DNA of 8,317 nucleotides from Methanobacteriota archaeon (GCA_009936765.1 JAACDL010000115.1:1-8317); one strand, 5' to 3'. Shown: positions 1-6,706, numbered from the stretch's first letter. Notes: a model not told the origin generated them from the letters alone. Numbers and translations: made by a program.

Positions 1-1320
1 GCCACCGCCGCCGCTTCGGCCACCTCGGCCTCCGCCGCCCCGGCCTCCGCCTGAACTCGAGCCGTTGTTGGACCAACTTCGCTTACCGTAGTGGTTACCA
101 TCTCGTCTATCATTCGAGCGACCGCTTCTATCTTTACGATCACCAGAATTCCTTCCACCTCTTCTTGGTGCAGGAATATGGGAGATATCCTCGTGTTGAA
201 TTACATCTTTGAATTCCGGTGTTTCAAACTTAACTTTCAGTCCGACTTCCTTTTGTATTCGAGACCACTTACCCTTTTGTGGGTTCTGAACTAGACTGAT
301 GACGTTACCTGATCCACCTGCACGAGCTGTTCTTCCTGAACGGTGTTTGAATGCCTTACCATTCTCAGGAGGGTCGAAATGAACGACACAGTGAATTCCT
401 TTGATATCAAGACCGCGGGCTGCAACATCGGTTGCTACAATAGCATGAGTTTTACCTTCGCTGAACTCTTCTACAGCCTGAGAACGCTTCCTCTGAGGTA
501 ATCCCCCGTGGATACTTGTTACTCTGAGTCCTTCTCCTTCTAATTCATCAGCGACTCTGTCTACACCTGCTCTTGTGCGGCAAAAGACGAATCCTCGACC
601 CGACTTGCGAATTACTTCAGCAGTAATTCTGCTTTTCATGGAGTTAGGCATCATCCAGAAGTGATGATTCATTTCTGTGACTGAAATTTCTTCAGGACCA
701 ATCTCAATTATTTGAGGTTCGGTCTGATATTTGTTTCTAATATGGGCTACTTCTTCGTCAAGTGTAGCACTGAACATGATAGTTTGACGTTCGGGAGAAC
801 ATTCTTCCAGAATTTGACACACATCATCTGTGAATCCCATATCTGCCATTCTGTCCGCTTCATCAAGAATTACGATTTCGACTTCGTCAAGGAATACATT
901 TCCTCTATCGATCAAATCTAATAAACGACCAGGGCAAGCCACTACAACATCAACACCTTTGTCTAGTCTACGAGTTTGTTTGGTGTATGAGACACCGCCG
1001 TAAATTGACATTACCTTCAGATTCAATCCCCAAGCAATTGGGTCAAGAACTCCGTGAATTTGTTCTGCTAATTCTCGAGTAGGAGTTAGAATTAGGGCTT
1101 TAGGAAGGCTTGGCTCGCCTCTGCCAACCCTTTCTAGCATTGGAATTCCGAATGCTAGAGTCTTACCGCTTCCAGTAGGTGCTCGACAGCATACGGCTCG
1201 GCCTAGAAGCATGTCAGGAATTGTCTCTCGTTGAACCTCAAAAGGTTCGTCGAAACCTGCTCGCTTGAGCTCGTGGCACATCTGGGCACTTATGCCTAAA
1301 TCTGCGAATCGCACCTGCAT
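1..1320 (-). CDS. DEAD-box ATP-dependent RNA helicase (DeaD/RhlE-like), 3' end outside window
   Basis: Translating the minus strand from 1320 gives an uninterrupted 440-codon frame that runs off the window edge without a stop. All core superfamily 2 motifs are seen: Q motif region with Gln30, motif I APTGSGKT (47-54), PTRELAEQ, motif II DEAD (153-156), motif III SAT (184-186), motif V ARGLDI (301-306) and motif VI HRSGRTARAG (326-335). The protein should unwind or remodel RNA with ATP in the cytoplasm, for instance in rRNA maturation or mRNA turnover; the substrate cannot be read from sequence. From about residue 383 the tail turns basic and Arg/Gly-rich, then almost pure Gly with RGG-like steps, as in many DEAD-box proteins where such tails bind RNA non-specifically. 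Two in-frame ATGs exist (1326 and 1320). I chose 1320 because it stands 8 nt after a GGAGG motif, against 2 nt for the other. It lies downstream of the lipase-like gene on the same strand, 57 bp away, with its own likely promoter. Confidence 0.95.
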   Translation of the reverse strand, partial: MQVRFADLGISAQMCHELKRAGFDEPFEVQRETIPDMLLGRAVCCRAPTGSGKTLAFGIPMLERVGRGEPSLPKALILTPTRELAEQIHGVLDPIAWGLNLKVMSIYGGVSYTKQTRRLDKGVDVVVACPGRLLDLIDRGNVFLDEVEIVILDEADRMADMGFTDDVCQILEECSPERQTIMFSATLDEEVAHIRNKYQTEPQIIEIGPEEISVTEMNHHFWMMPNSMKSRITAEVIRKSGRGFVFCRTRAGVDRVADELEGEGLRVTSIHGGLPQRKRSQAVEEFSEGKTHAIVATDVAARGLDIKGIHCVVHFDPPENGKAFKHRSGRTARAGGSGNVISLVQNPQKGKWSRIQKEVGLKVKFETPEFKDVIQHEDISHIPAPRRGGRNSGDRKDRSGRSNDRRDGNHYGKRSWSNNGSSSGGGRGGGGRGGRSGGGG

Positions 1321-1326
1321 TGCCAT

Positions 1327-1333
1327 TTCCTCC
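1327..1333 (-). promoter_or_regulatory. Shine-Dalgarno site of the helicase gene
   Basis: On the minus strand the bases read GGAGGAA, a strong match to the archaeal anti-Shine-Dalgarno. The GGAGG core ends 8 nt before the ATG at 1320 and only 2 nt before the ATG at 1326, so it favours 1320 as the start. It is one of only two strong ribosome sites before the genes in this window. Confidence 0.7.
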
Positions 1334-1356
1334 AAACCGTGGCCGTCTGCCAACCC

Positions 1357-1364
1357 TATTTAGC
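1357..1364 (-). promoter_or_regulatory. Candidate TATA box for the helicase gene
   Basis: The minus strand reads CTAAATAG here. Transcription starting about 25 nt downstream would begin near 1335 and give a leader of roughly 15 nt that just includes the GGAGGAA site. This suggests the helicase has its own promoter in the 57-bp gap after the lipase-like gene, although readthrough from that gene is also possible. The call rests on position and AT-richness only; no clear BRE is recognised. Confidence 0.35.
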
Positions 1365-1377
1365 ATGGTCAGTTAAA

Positions 1378-4050
1378 TCAGTCCCAATCTAGCGAACTGG
1401 GGGCATCTAGGGGTTTTTCGGAAGCCCATTCCTCTTTATCTAAGATTTCGGGGGCCCTAGAGCGCTTTAGTAAGAATATTCCACCAACAACAATCACAGA
1501 AATCACGACCAAACTAATCAGTACTCCTGTCCACGAGTCCATGCCAGGGTTTGTTGGGAAAGCATCAACTGAATCGGCAACACCATCACCATCACTATCT
1601 CGCTTTCTGCTAGGATCAAGCGGCCATAAATCAGAATTATCTCCGACCCCATCACCATCGCTGTCTATAGTCTCAGAGGAATCATAAGGGTCGAAATCAG
1701 AATTATCGCCAACGCCATCGAAATCACTGTCAGCCCACTCCAATGGATCACTTGGCCACGGGTCAGAATTATCACCAACTCCATCTAAATCTGAATCAAC
1801 ACACTCAGTGCCATCATCAGGGAATGCATCAGTATTGTCGCCACAGCCATCTAGATCTGCATCAAACCACTCTGACTCATCTAACGGGAATGCATCAATA
1901 TTATCGCCATAGCCATCCATGTCAGTGTCTACCCACTCTTCGGGATTGTCAGGGAATGCGTCGTTATTATCACCAAAGCCATCAGAATCAGAATCAAACC
2001 AATCAGTAGAATCATCTGGAAATTGGTCAACATCATCTGAAAAGCCATCCGAATCTCTGTCAGGGCAGCCTTTTGGATAGATTGAGGTACCTGGCTCCAA
2101 AGGACAATTATCTGAGTTATCACCGAATCCATCTAAATCGCTATCTTCCCATTCTTTTGGGTCGTCAGGGAATAAATCAGAGTTGTCTCCCACACCATCG
2201 TAATCAGAATCTGTCCATTCGCTAGAATCATTTGGGAAAGCGTCGATATTGTCGCCGTATCCATCCTCATCACTGTCTTTCCATTCACTCGAATCCATTG
2301 GGAATGCGTCTTGGCCATCCCAAACATTGTCACCATCGCTGTCAACATTAAACGGGTCACTACCTGCCGCTGATTCATCAATATCTGACAAACCATCGTT
2401 GTCATCATCTAAATCCTCATCATCGTGACAACCGTCTTGGTCGAAGTCAAAATCATGAACACCAATCATCCCATGAACGCATGAGTCATCAATGTCCAAT
2501 ATCCCATCATTGTCATCATCCAGGTCTACCAAATCGATACAACCATCAGAATCATGATCATTACCAGGTACATCCGCAGGGCATGGGTCTATATCATCTG
2601 AAAGGCCGTCCCCATCCGTATCTTTTTGGTAGTCTGCACAACCATTGAGATCGACATCATTATCCTCTAAAGTCTCCAAGCAATCATCTTGACCGTTAGC
2701 TACTCCATCGTTGTCTTCATCTTGCTGATTCCAATCACAACCATTAGAATCAACACTTGTGGAATCGTTCGTCCAGTCACATTGATCTAAGGAATCCATG
2801 ATTCCGTCGCCATCAGTATCTGCATCACCGATATTCATTATTGCAAAATCGCCGATAATGCGGTGCATTGTTGCCGTCGGATGTGCTTTGTCAAAGAATA
2901 GATACTGGTCTACATTTGCTACAACATTCGCCCCTGAGCCGCAAATTGGAAGTGGAACAAGAGGGACTGTTGCACCACCAGTGCAAGCCTGATCTTGCGT
3001 ATTAGTAATTCCAACATGGTCGGAATTACTTACAATTTGATTGAATATAGTCCACGCATCAATTAGAGTGACATCTAGATTCAAAGAACTTGACAAGTTG
3101 TTTATCTCAACGGATAATTTACTGTTGTAGTCGACTATGTCGCTTGCCATTGTGACTTGTTGCTGAGCAGAACGTGAGGCTCCTTCTGGAGTTAATTCAA
3201 GAGGTGGAAGATTAGCAACTACGAATCTGCTAGCGCCCGCTGCAGCTAAAGCTTGCACATGCGAGGCCATGTTTTGGCTAATCAAATCTGGATTGCCAGT
3301 TCCGTAAAGGAAATCATTCCCACCTGCCCAGATGAAAACTACATCTGAATTGGTAAAACTTGATTGAACATTTGCGAGATAGCTATTGATCTGTGAACCC
3401 GTGTTGGGTAATGTCAGATACGAGTATCCTTGTCCGGTTTGTGAACCGCCAAATGCTCTGTTATCCCCTGGCGAAATACCATTTCCAAATGTTGTATTTA
3501 ATCCATATCCATCCGAGATATGCTCGATCCAAACAGGGCCATTGGAAAACCTCCCATTCCAGTATGGAGGTGATGAGAATACTGTTGAAACTATCAAATC
3601 CGCATTTCCATTACCCATGTCAGATAGTGAATCTCCAAACACAACCAGATTTGAGGCTGGTTCTAGTATAGAATTTCTTAGAACGGTAAAAGGCATGTTA
3701 TCTAATGCTGAGGATGAATCTAGAATTACTTCTACTGAAAGGTCATGGAAAGTTCCACCGGAATAAAACTGGTTCATAGCTAGTTGAATAATGTGAGTGG
3801 AACCCCCCATCTGGAATACAATTGAACCATTGGTAACGATTCCATTCTCATTGCTTAGTTCCCAGTTAAGAGTAATATCTCGATTGAATGGAGCTCCTGA
3901 AACATAGACCTCAGCCAATACATCATCTGATGAAACCCATACATTTTGAGACATCACTATCTCTGCTGTAATTGCCCGTCCAGAAGTTGCTTCCACATGC
4001 ATTGGAATTGTAGACATTAGCAGAATCATCACTAGTGCAATAACCCGCAT
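1378..4050 (-). CDS. Secreted, membrane-anchored GDSL/SGNH lipase-esterase with TSP3 calcium-binding repeats
   Basis: This is an 890-residue exported protein. Residues 1-21 form a signal peptide with likely cleavage after Val-Glu-Ala. Residues about 25-125 look like a beta-sandwich of unknown type. Residues about 134-405 are a GDSL/SGNH hydrolase of the plant-lipase/thermolabile-hemolysin type: block I FGDSLSDMGN with nucleophile Ser141, block II NRAFGG with oxyanion Gly near 201-202, block III AGGND (Asn245), and block V FDKAHP with Asp387 and His390. All expected catalytic residues are present, so an active ester hydrolase is likely; the substrate is unknown. Residues 409-839 are Asp-rich TSP3-type repeats expected to bind Ca2+ and act as a rigid stalk. 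A TM helix (about 842-861), KRSR and a 25-residue tail ending LDWD follow, giving an outside-facing enzyme on a C-terminal anchor. The start has no Shine-Dalgarno but has a TATA-like box 25 bp upstream, so the mRNA is probably leaderless. Confidence 0.92.
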   Translation of the reverse strand: MRVIALVMILLMSTIPMHVEATSGRAITAEIVMSQNVWVSSDDVLAEVYVSGAPFNRDITLNWELSNENGIVTNGSIVFQMGGSTHIIQLAMNQFYSGGTFHDLSVEVILDSSSALDNMPFTVLRNSILEPASNLVVFGDSLSDMGNGNADLIVSTVFSSPPYWNGRFSNGPVWIEHISDGYGLNTTFGNGISPGDNRAFGGSQTGQGYSYLTLPNTGSQINSYLANVQSSFTNSDVVFIWAGGNDFLYGTGNPDLISQNMASHVQALAAAGASRFVVANLPPLELTPEGASRSAQQQVTMASDIVDYNSKLSVEINNLSSSLNLDVTLIDAWTIFNQIVSNSDHVGITNTQDQACTGGATVPLVPLPICGSGANVVANVDQYLFFDKAHPTATMHRIIGDFAIMNIGDADTDGDGIMDSLDQCDWTNDSTSVDSNGCDWNQQDEDNDGVANGQDDCLETLEDNDVDLNGCADYQKDTDGDGLSDDIDPCPADVPGNDHDSDGCIDLVDLDDDNDGILDIDDSCVHGMIGVHDFDFDQDGCHDDEDLDDDNDGLSDIDESAAGSDPFNVDSDGDNVWDGQDAFPMDSSEWKDSDEDGYGDNIDAFPNDSSEWTDSDYDGVGDNSDLFPDDPKEWEDSDLDGFGDNSDNCPLEPGTSIYPKGCPDRDSDGFSDDVDQFPDDSTDWFDSDSDGFGDNNDAFPDNPEEWVDTDMDGYGDNIDAFPLDESEWFDADLDGCGDNTDAFPDDGTECVDSDLDGVGDNSDPWPSDPLEWADSDFDGVGDNSDFDPYDSSETIDSDGDGVGDNSDLWPLDPSRKRDSDGDGVADSVDAFPTNPGMDSWTGVLISLVVISVIVVGGIFLLKRSRAPEILDKEEWASEKPLDAPSSLDWD
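1534..2343 (-). repeat. Twelve tandem 22-residue (66-bp) TSP3-like repeats inside the lipase-like gene
   Basis: Residues 570-839 consist of 12 units with the pattern DSDxDGxGDNxDxFPxDxxEW. Units begin at residues 570, 592, 614, 636, 664, 686, 708, 730, 752, 774, 796 and 818. Spacing is exactly 22 except for the fourth unit, which is 28 residues long and carries a Cys pair (649/662) and a 6-residue insertion. The first (GDN for GDG) and last units are degenerate. At DNA level the 66-bp period is easy to see, but third codon positions have diverged, so the array is not a recent expansion. Each unit supplies an Asp/Asn-rich loop of the kind that coordinates calcium in TSP3 proteins. Confidence 0.9.
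2344..2826 (-). repeat. Cysteine-containing TSP3 repeat block between the lipase domain and the 22-residue array
   Basis: Residues 409-569 hold irregular TSP3-type units such as DTDGDGIMDSLDQC and DLDDDNDGLSDID, with eight cysteines at 424, 438, 457, 471, 490, 504, 524 and 541. Consecutive pairs are 14, 14, 14 and 17 residues apart, consistent with one disulfide per unit. This block differs from the following array in unit length, in having Cys in place of the EW position, and in its denser DDDND calcium loops. It probably forms the stiff neck next to the enzyme domain. Confidence 0.85.
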
Positions 4051-4070
4051 GGTAATCGTTTATGCTCGCA

Positions 4071-4078
4071 GTAAATAG
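4071..4078 (-). promoter_or_regulatory. Candidate TATA box for the lipase-like gene (leaderless)
   Basis: The minus strand reads CTATTTAC, centred about 25 bp upstream of the ATG at 4050. In archaea that spacing puts transcription start at or next to the start codon. No Shine-Dalgarno lies between, which fits a leaderless mRNA. It forms half of the 98-bp divergent control region 4051-4148, in which I see no other clear operator. Confidence 0.45.
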
Positions 4079-4120
4079 CACCATCCATCAAAGAAGCAAT
4101 AATGCATAGGTCAACGAACT

Positions 4121-4129
4121 CAATATACG
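4121..4129 (+). promoter_or_regulatory. Candidate TATA box for msrA (leaderless)
   Basis: The plus strand reads CAATATACG, centred about 24 bp before the ATG at 4149. The interval lacks any GGAGG-like site, so the msrA transcript probably starts at or beside its start codon. It is the mirror counterpart of the box for the divergent lipase-like gene 45-50 bp away. Confidence 0.5.
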
Positions 4130-4148
4130 ATTAGTCTGTGGACGTTTT

Positions 4149-4667
4149 ATGGCGAGGGCTGTGATTGGAGGAGGCTGCTTTTGGTGTGTCGAGGGAGCAT
4201 ACAAGAATATGCGAGGAGTAGAGTCTGCATTACCAGGATATGCTGGCGGTCATGACCCGAATCCAACATACAATTCTGTTTGTGCAGGAGTTACTGGCCA
4301 TGCAGAAGTTGTTGAGATAATTTACGACTCAAGCATAATATCATACGAAACAATTCTAGAAGTATTTTTCACTGTTCATGACCCTACACAACTGAATAGA
4401 CAAGGTAACGATGTCGGAACACAATACCGTTCATCAATATTCTACGTAGATGAAAATCAAAAAATAATTGCAGAAAATGTGTTAGAGGATTTCAAGCAAT
4501 ATTTCGATGATGAAATCGTCACCGAGATAAGTGAACTAACGAATTATCATGAAGCCGAAAAGTACCATCATAATTACTTCCAATTGAACCCCGGAAATGG
4601 GTACTGCCAAATGGTTGTAGCCCCGAAATTGTCTAAAGTTAGACAAAAGATGGCACATCTTTACTGA
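4149..4667 (+). CDS. msrA: Peptide-methionine (S)-S-oxide reductase MsrA
   Basis: The 172-residue product is a full-length MsrA, which reduces the S epimer of methionine sulfoxide in proteins and as free amino acid, with reducing power usually from thioredoxin. It begins almost directly with the catalytic motif GGGCFWCVEG (nucleophile Cys10, second Cys13). It continues with GYAGG (30-34), HAEVVEI (51-57), the long family signature around HDPTQLNRQGNDVGTQYRS (77-95), and EAEKYHHNYF (135-144). It ends with NPGNGYCQ, whose Cys153 fits the resolving cysteine of the two- or three-Cys MsrA types. No signal peptide is seen, so it is cytoplasmic. The start is fixed by the family, since GCFWC lies at residues 9-13, and by a TATA-like box 24 bp upstream. 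It is followed after 37 bp by the P5C dehydrogenase gene on the same strand, possibly co-transcribed. No MsrB is in the window. Confidence 0.97.
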   Translation: MARAVIGGGCFWCVEGAYKNMRGVESALPGYAGGHDPNPTYNSVCAGVTGHAEVVEIIYDSSIISYETILEVFFTVHDPTQLNRQGNDVGTQYRSSIFYVDENQKIIAENVLEDFKQYFDDEIVTEISELTNYHEAEKYHHNYFQLNPGNGYCQMVVAPKLSKVRQKMAHLY

Positions 4668-4686
4668 TGGGCATTATTTTGAGCCA

Positions 4687-4701
4687 CACCCCTTGGGGGT
4701 G
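4687..4701 (+). promoter_or_regulatory. Hairpin masking the Shine-Dalgarno of the P5C dehydrogenase gene
   Basis: The bases CACCCC-TTG-GGGGTG form a perfect 6-bp inverted repeat with a 3-nt loop. The 3' arm carries the GGGGGTGA sequence (4695-4702), one mismatch from the archaeal consensus GGAGGTGA, whose G run lies 5 nt before the ATG at 4705. Folding would hide the ribosome site, so this may be a translational switch or simply an intercistronic structure. No U tract follows, which argues against an intrinsic terminator. An AT-rich stretch at 4672-4679 (TTATTTTG-like) could be a promoter, but then the leader would be only a few bases long. Confidence 0.5.
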
Positions 4702-4704
4702 AAC

Positions 4705-6336
4705 ATGGTGAACAATGTAGTCACGCCACCGACCCCCGTCAATGAACCGATTCTAGGATACCTTCCAGGTAGCAAAGAACGTGAAGAATTGAAAGCACAA
4801 ATAGCAATTCAAGAAAAGGAAATCATAGAGATACCATGCATAATCAATGGTGAAGAAATATTCACTGGTAATGTAACTGAACAGGTTATGCCCCATGATC
4901 ACAGTCACGTAATTGCCAGAGTTCACTTGGCTGGAGAAAAAGAAGTCAATGCTGCAATAGATGCTGCACTTGATGCTCATCAAATGTGGTCCACAATGCC
5001 TTGGGAATCTCGATGTGCCATATTCCTGAAGGCCAGTGAATTACTTGCTGGACCGCGCAGAGCAGAAATCAATGCTTCCACAATGATTAACCAATCAAAA
5101 ACTTGTCATCAAGCTGAGATTGATTCCGCCTGTGAGTTAATCGATTTCTGGAGATTCAATTCAGATTATTGTAGACAAATTTACGAGGACTTACAGCCAC
5201 CAGTTTCTCCGTCAAGCATGTGGAACTCAAGTGAAGTCAGACCCTTGGAAGGATTCGTATTCAGTGTCACACCATTCAACTTCAGTAGCATTGCTGCAAA
5301 CCTTCCTTCAAGTGCCGCAATTATGGGCAACACTGGAGTTTGGAAACCATCAAGGAACTCCTATGTCTCGAACTATAGATTGATGAAATTGATGATGGAC
5401 GCAGGACTTCCTGCTGGAGTAATCAACTTCATTCCAGGAAAGGCAAGGGTTGTTGGAGATATTTGTATGTCTCACCCTGAACTAGCAGGAGTCCACTTTA
5501 CTGGTTCAACTGGAGTATTCCGTAAACTTTGGAAAGACGTAGCAAATAATCTTGAGAATCTACGCTCATACCCACGTATTGTCGGGGAAACTGGAGGTAA
5601 GGACTTCATTGTCGCACACCCTGATTGTGATAGGCGAGCATTGGTAGTTGCTTTGCTGAGGGGATCTTTCGAGTTCCAAGGACAAAAGTGTAGTGCAGCG
5701 AGTCGAGCCTACATCCCACAGAGTGTTTGGGATGCTATTGGAGACGAATATTGTGAAGAGGTTTCTAAGATTACAATCGGAGACCCAAGAGACTTTTCCA
5801 ACTTCATGTCTGCTGTTATCGACAAGAAATCATTCGACAATATTGCAGGTTACATAGACCGTGCAAAGGCAGACTCTGGGTGTAAAATTGTGACTGGTGG
5901 CGGATATGATGACTCTACTGGTTACTTCATTGAACCAACTACAATTCTTTGTGATGACCCGAAATATGAGAGTATGGCTGAAGAAATATTTGTACCAGTA
6001 ATGTCAATACACATCTATCCAGATAACGAATTTGAAAGCATATTGAAGATATGTGACTCAACTTCAGAATACGCACTAACTGGCTCGATTTTTGCTAAAG
6101 ACAGAAGGCATATCGAAACAGCACTAGCCGCTCTTAGATTCAGCGCTGGAAACTTTTACATCAACGATAAGCCAACTGGCGCTGTTGTAGGGCAACAGCC
6201 ATTTGGCGGAGCTAGAGGAAGTGGTACCAACGATAAGGCCGGTTCTCCATTGAACCTTCTAAGATGGGTCAGTCCACGTTCAATCAAGGAAACCTTCGCT
6301 CCCCCTCATGACTGGACTTACGGATTCTTGAACTGA
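4705..6336 (+). CDS. pruA: L-glutamate gamma-semialdehyde (1-pyrroline-5-carboxylate) dehydrogenase, ALDH4A1-type
   Basis: The 543-residue enzyme oxidises glutamate semialdehyde, the open form of P5C, to glutamate with NAD+, the second step of proline catabolism. The whole length follows the eukaryotic ALDH4A1/stand-alone P5CDH pattern, including SGPRR-like LAGPRRAEI, TPFNF with oxyanion Asn192, WKPS (Lys214), FTGS, GETGGKDF with general base Glu295, GQKCSA with nucleophile Cys329, NFYINDKPTG, VGQQPFGGARGSGTNDKAG and a C-terminal DWTYGFLN. All catalytic residues are present. One oddity is IFVPV at residues 428-432 in place of the usual IFGPV; the preceding NAD-ribose-binding Glu427 is kept. 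I chose the ATG at 4705 because GGGGGTGA ends 2 nt before it; an in-frame TTG at 4693 sits inside that hairpin. It lacks a fused proline dehydrogenase domain, and none is in the window. Its end overlaps the convergent small gene by 19 bp. Confidence 0.95.
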   Translation: MVNNVVTPPTPVNEPILGYLPGSKEREELKAQIAIQEKEIIEIPCIINGEEIFTGNVTEQVMPHDHSHVIARVHLAGEKEVNAAIDAALDAHQMWSTMPWESRCAIFLKASELLAGPRRAEINASTMINQSKTCHQAEIDSACELIDFWRFNSDYCRQIYEDLQPPVSPSSMWNSSEVRPLEGFVFSVTPFNFSSIAANLPSSAAIMGNTGVWKPSRNSYVSNYRLMKLMMDAGLPAGVINFIPGKARVVGDICMSHPELAGVHFTGSTGVFRKLWKDVANNLENLRSYPRIVGETGGKDFIVAHPDCDRRALVVALLRGSFEFQGQKCSAASRAYIPQSVWDAIGDEYCEEVSKITIGDPRDFSNFMSAVIDKKSFDNIAGYIDRAKADSGCKIVTGGGYDDSTGYFIEPTTILCDDPKYESMAEEIFVPVMSIHIYPDNEFESILKICDSTSEYALTGSIFAKDRRHIETALAALRFSAGNFYINDKPTGAVVGQQPFGGARGSGTNDKAGSPLNLLRWVSPRSIKETFAPPHDWTYGFLN

Positions 6337-6626
6337 TTTGGAAGACGACCCTTGGATTCTAGAGCCGCTCTGACCTTAGGAGTTAGAAGTTGAACATCCC
6401 TGTTCCTGGCCATTAGAGAGAGTAAATACCAGCCAACTGAAAGCAGCGGTGTTGAAACTAGAATCGTTAGACCAAACCACATCACGAGGTTATCGCTAGC
6501 AGCACCCCATGCCCAATACCCAACGGCAACAAGAGTCAGAATTAGGAACATTCTAGACGCCTCACTCGGTGTCGACCAACCTCTATGATCCATTCTTGGA
6601 GCGAACAATCTATCCATCCAAATCAT
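6318..6626 (-). CDS. Small two-helix membrane protein, function unknown
   Basis: A 102-residue frame on the minus strand is not recognised as a known family. It has a basic, Trp-containing N-terminal segment (1-25), a hydrophobic helix at about 26-44, a short turn (GAASDN), a second helix at about 47-73, and a basic hydrophilic tail (74-102, ARNRDVQLLTPKVRAALESK). By the positive-inside rule both ends should be cytoplasmic. The composition is what one expects of a real membrane protein, not a random frame, and an AT-rich TATA-like stretch lies about 22 bp upstream of the ATG at 6626. Met4 (6617) is an alternative start. Its stop codon lies inside the 3' end of the convergent P5C dehydrogenase gene, overlapping by 19 bp. 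The sequence itself suggests no partner or function. Confidence 0.75.
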   Translation of the reverse strand: MIWMDRLFAPRMDHRGWSTPSEASRMFLILTLVAVGYWAWGAASDNLVMWFGLTILVSTPLLSVGWYLLSLMARNRDVQLLTPKVRAALESKGRLPNQFKNP

Positions 6627-6642
6627 GTTCTAATCTCATGTG

Positions 6643-6652
6643 ATTTACTTTT
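6643..6652 (-). promoter_or_regulatory. Candidate TATA box for the small membrane protein gene
   Basis: The minus strand reads AAAAGTAAAT, centred about 22 bp before the ATG at 6626, with no Shine-Dalgarno in between. The position fits another leaderless transcript. Next to it on the other strand is a run of six T (6662-6667), which could serve as a weak archaeal terminator for plus-strand readthrough or as part of an sRNA promoter. Confidence 0.35.
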
Positions 6653-6706
6653 GAATGAATGTTTTTTACAACCGGATGGTTAATCTCCATAAGTTGGCAG
6701 GAACAA

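Noticed and set aside
1324..1326. Upstream ATG for the helicase
   Set aside because: It lies only 2 nt after GGAGG, too close for normal initiation; the ATG at 1320 is 8 nt away. The difference is two residues.
1743..2009. Open frame on the plus strand, rich in His and Gln, opposite the repeats
   Set aside because: It is the complement of the Asp-rich TSP3 repeats; its His/Gln/Leu bias follows from that, and it has no domain or start signal.
1534..2343. Regular 66-bp spaced repeats resembling a CRISPR array
   Set aside because: The repeats are in frame within a coding sequence, vary at third codon positions and have no unique spacers.
3386..3766. Plus-strand open frame of 126 codons opposite the lipase domain
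   Set aside because: It is antisense to a domain with all catalytic motifs; the translation has no recognisable pattern or promoter.
4693..4704. TTG upstream start for the P5C dehydrogenase
   Set aside because: The TTG is the loop of a hairpin and overlaps the Shine-Dalgarno; the ATG at 4705 has correct ribosome-site spacing.
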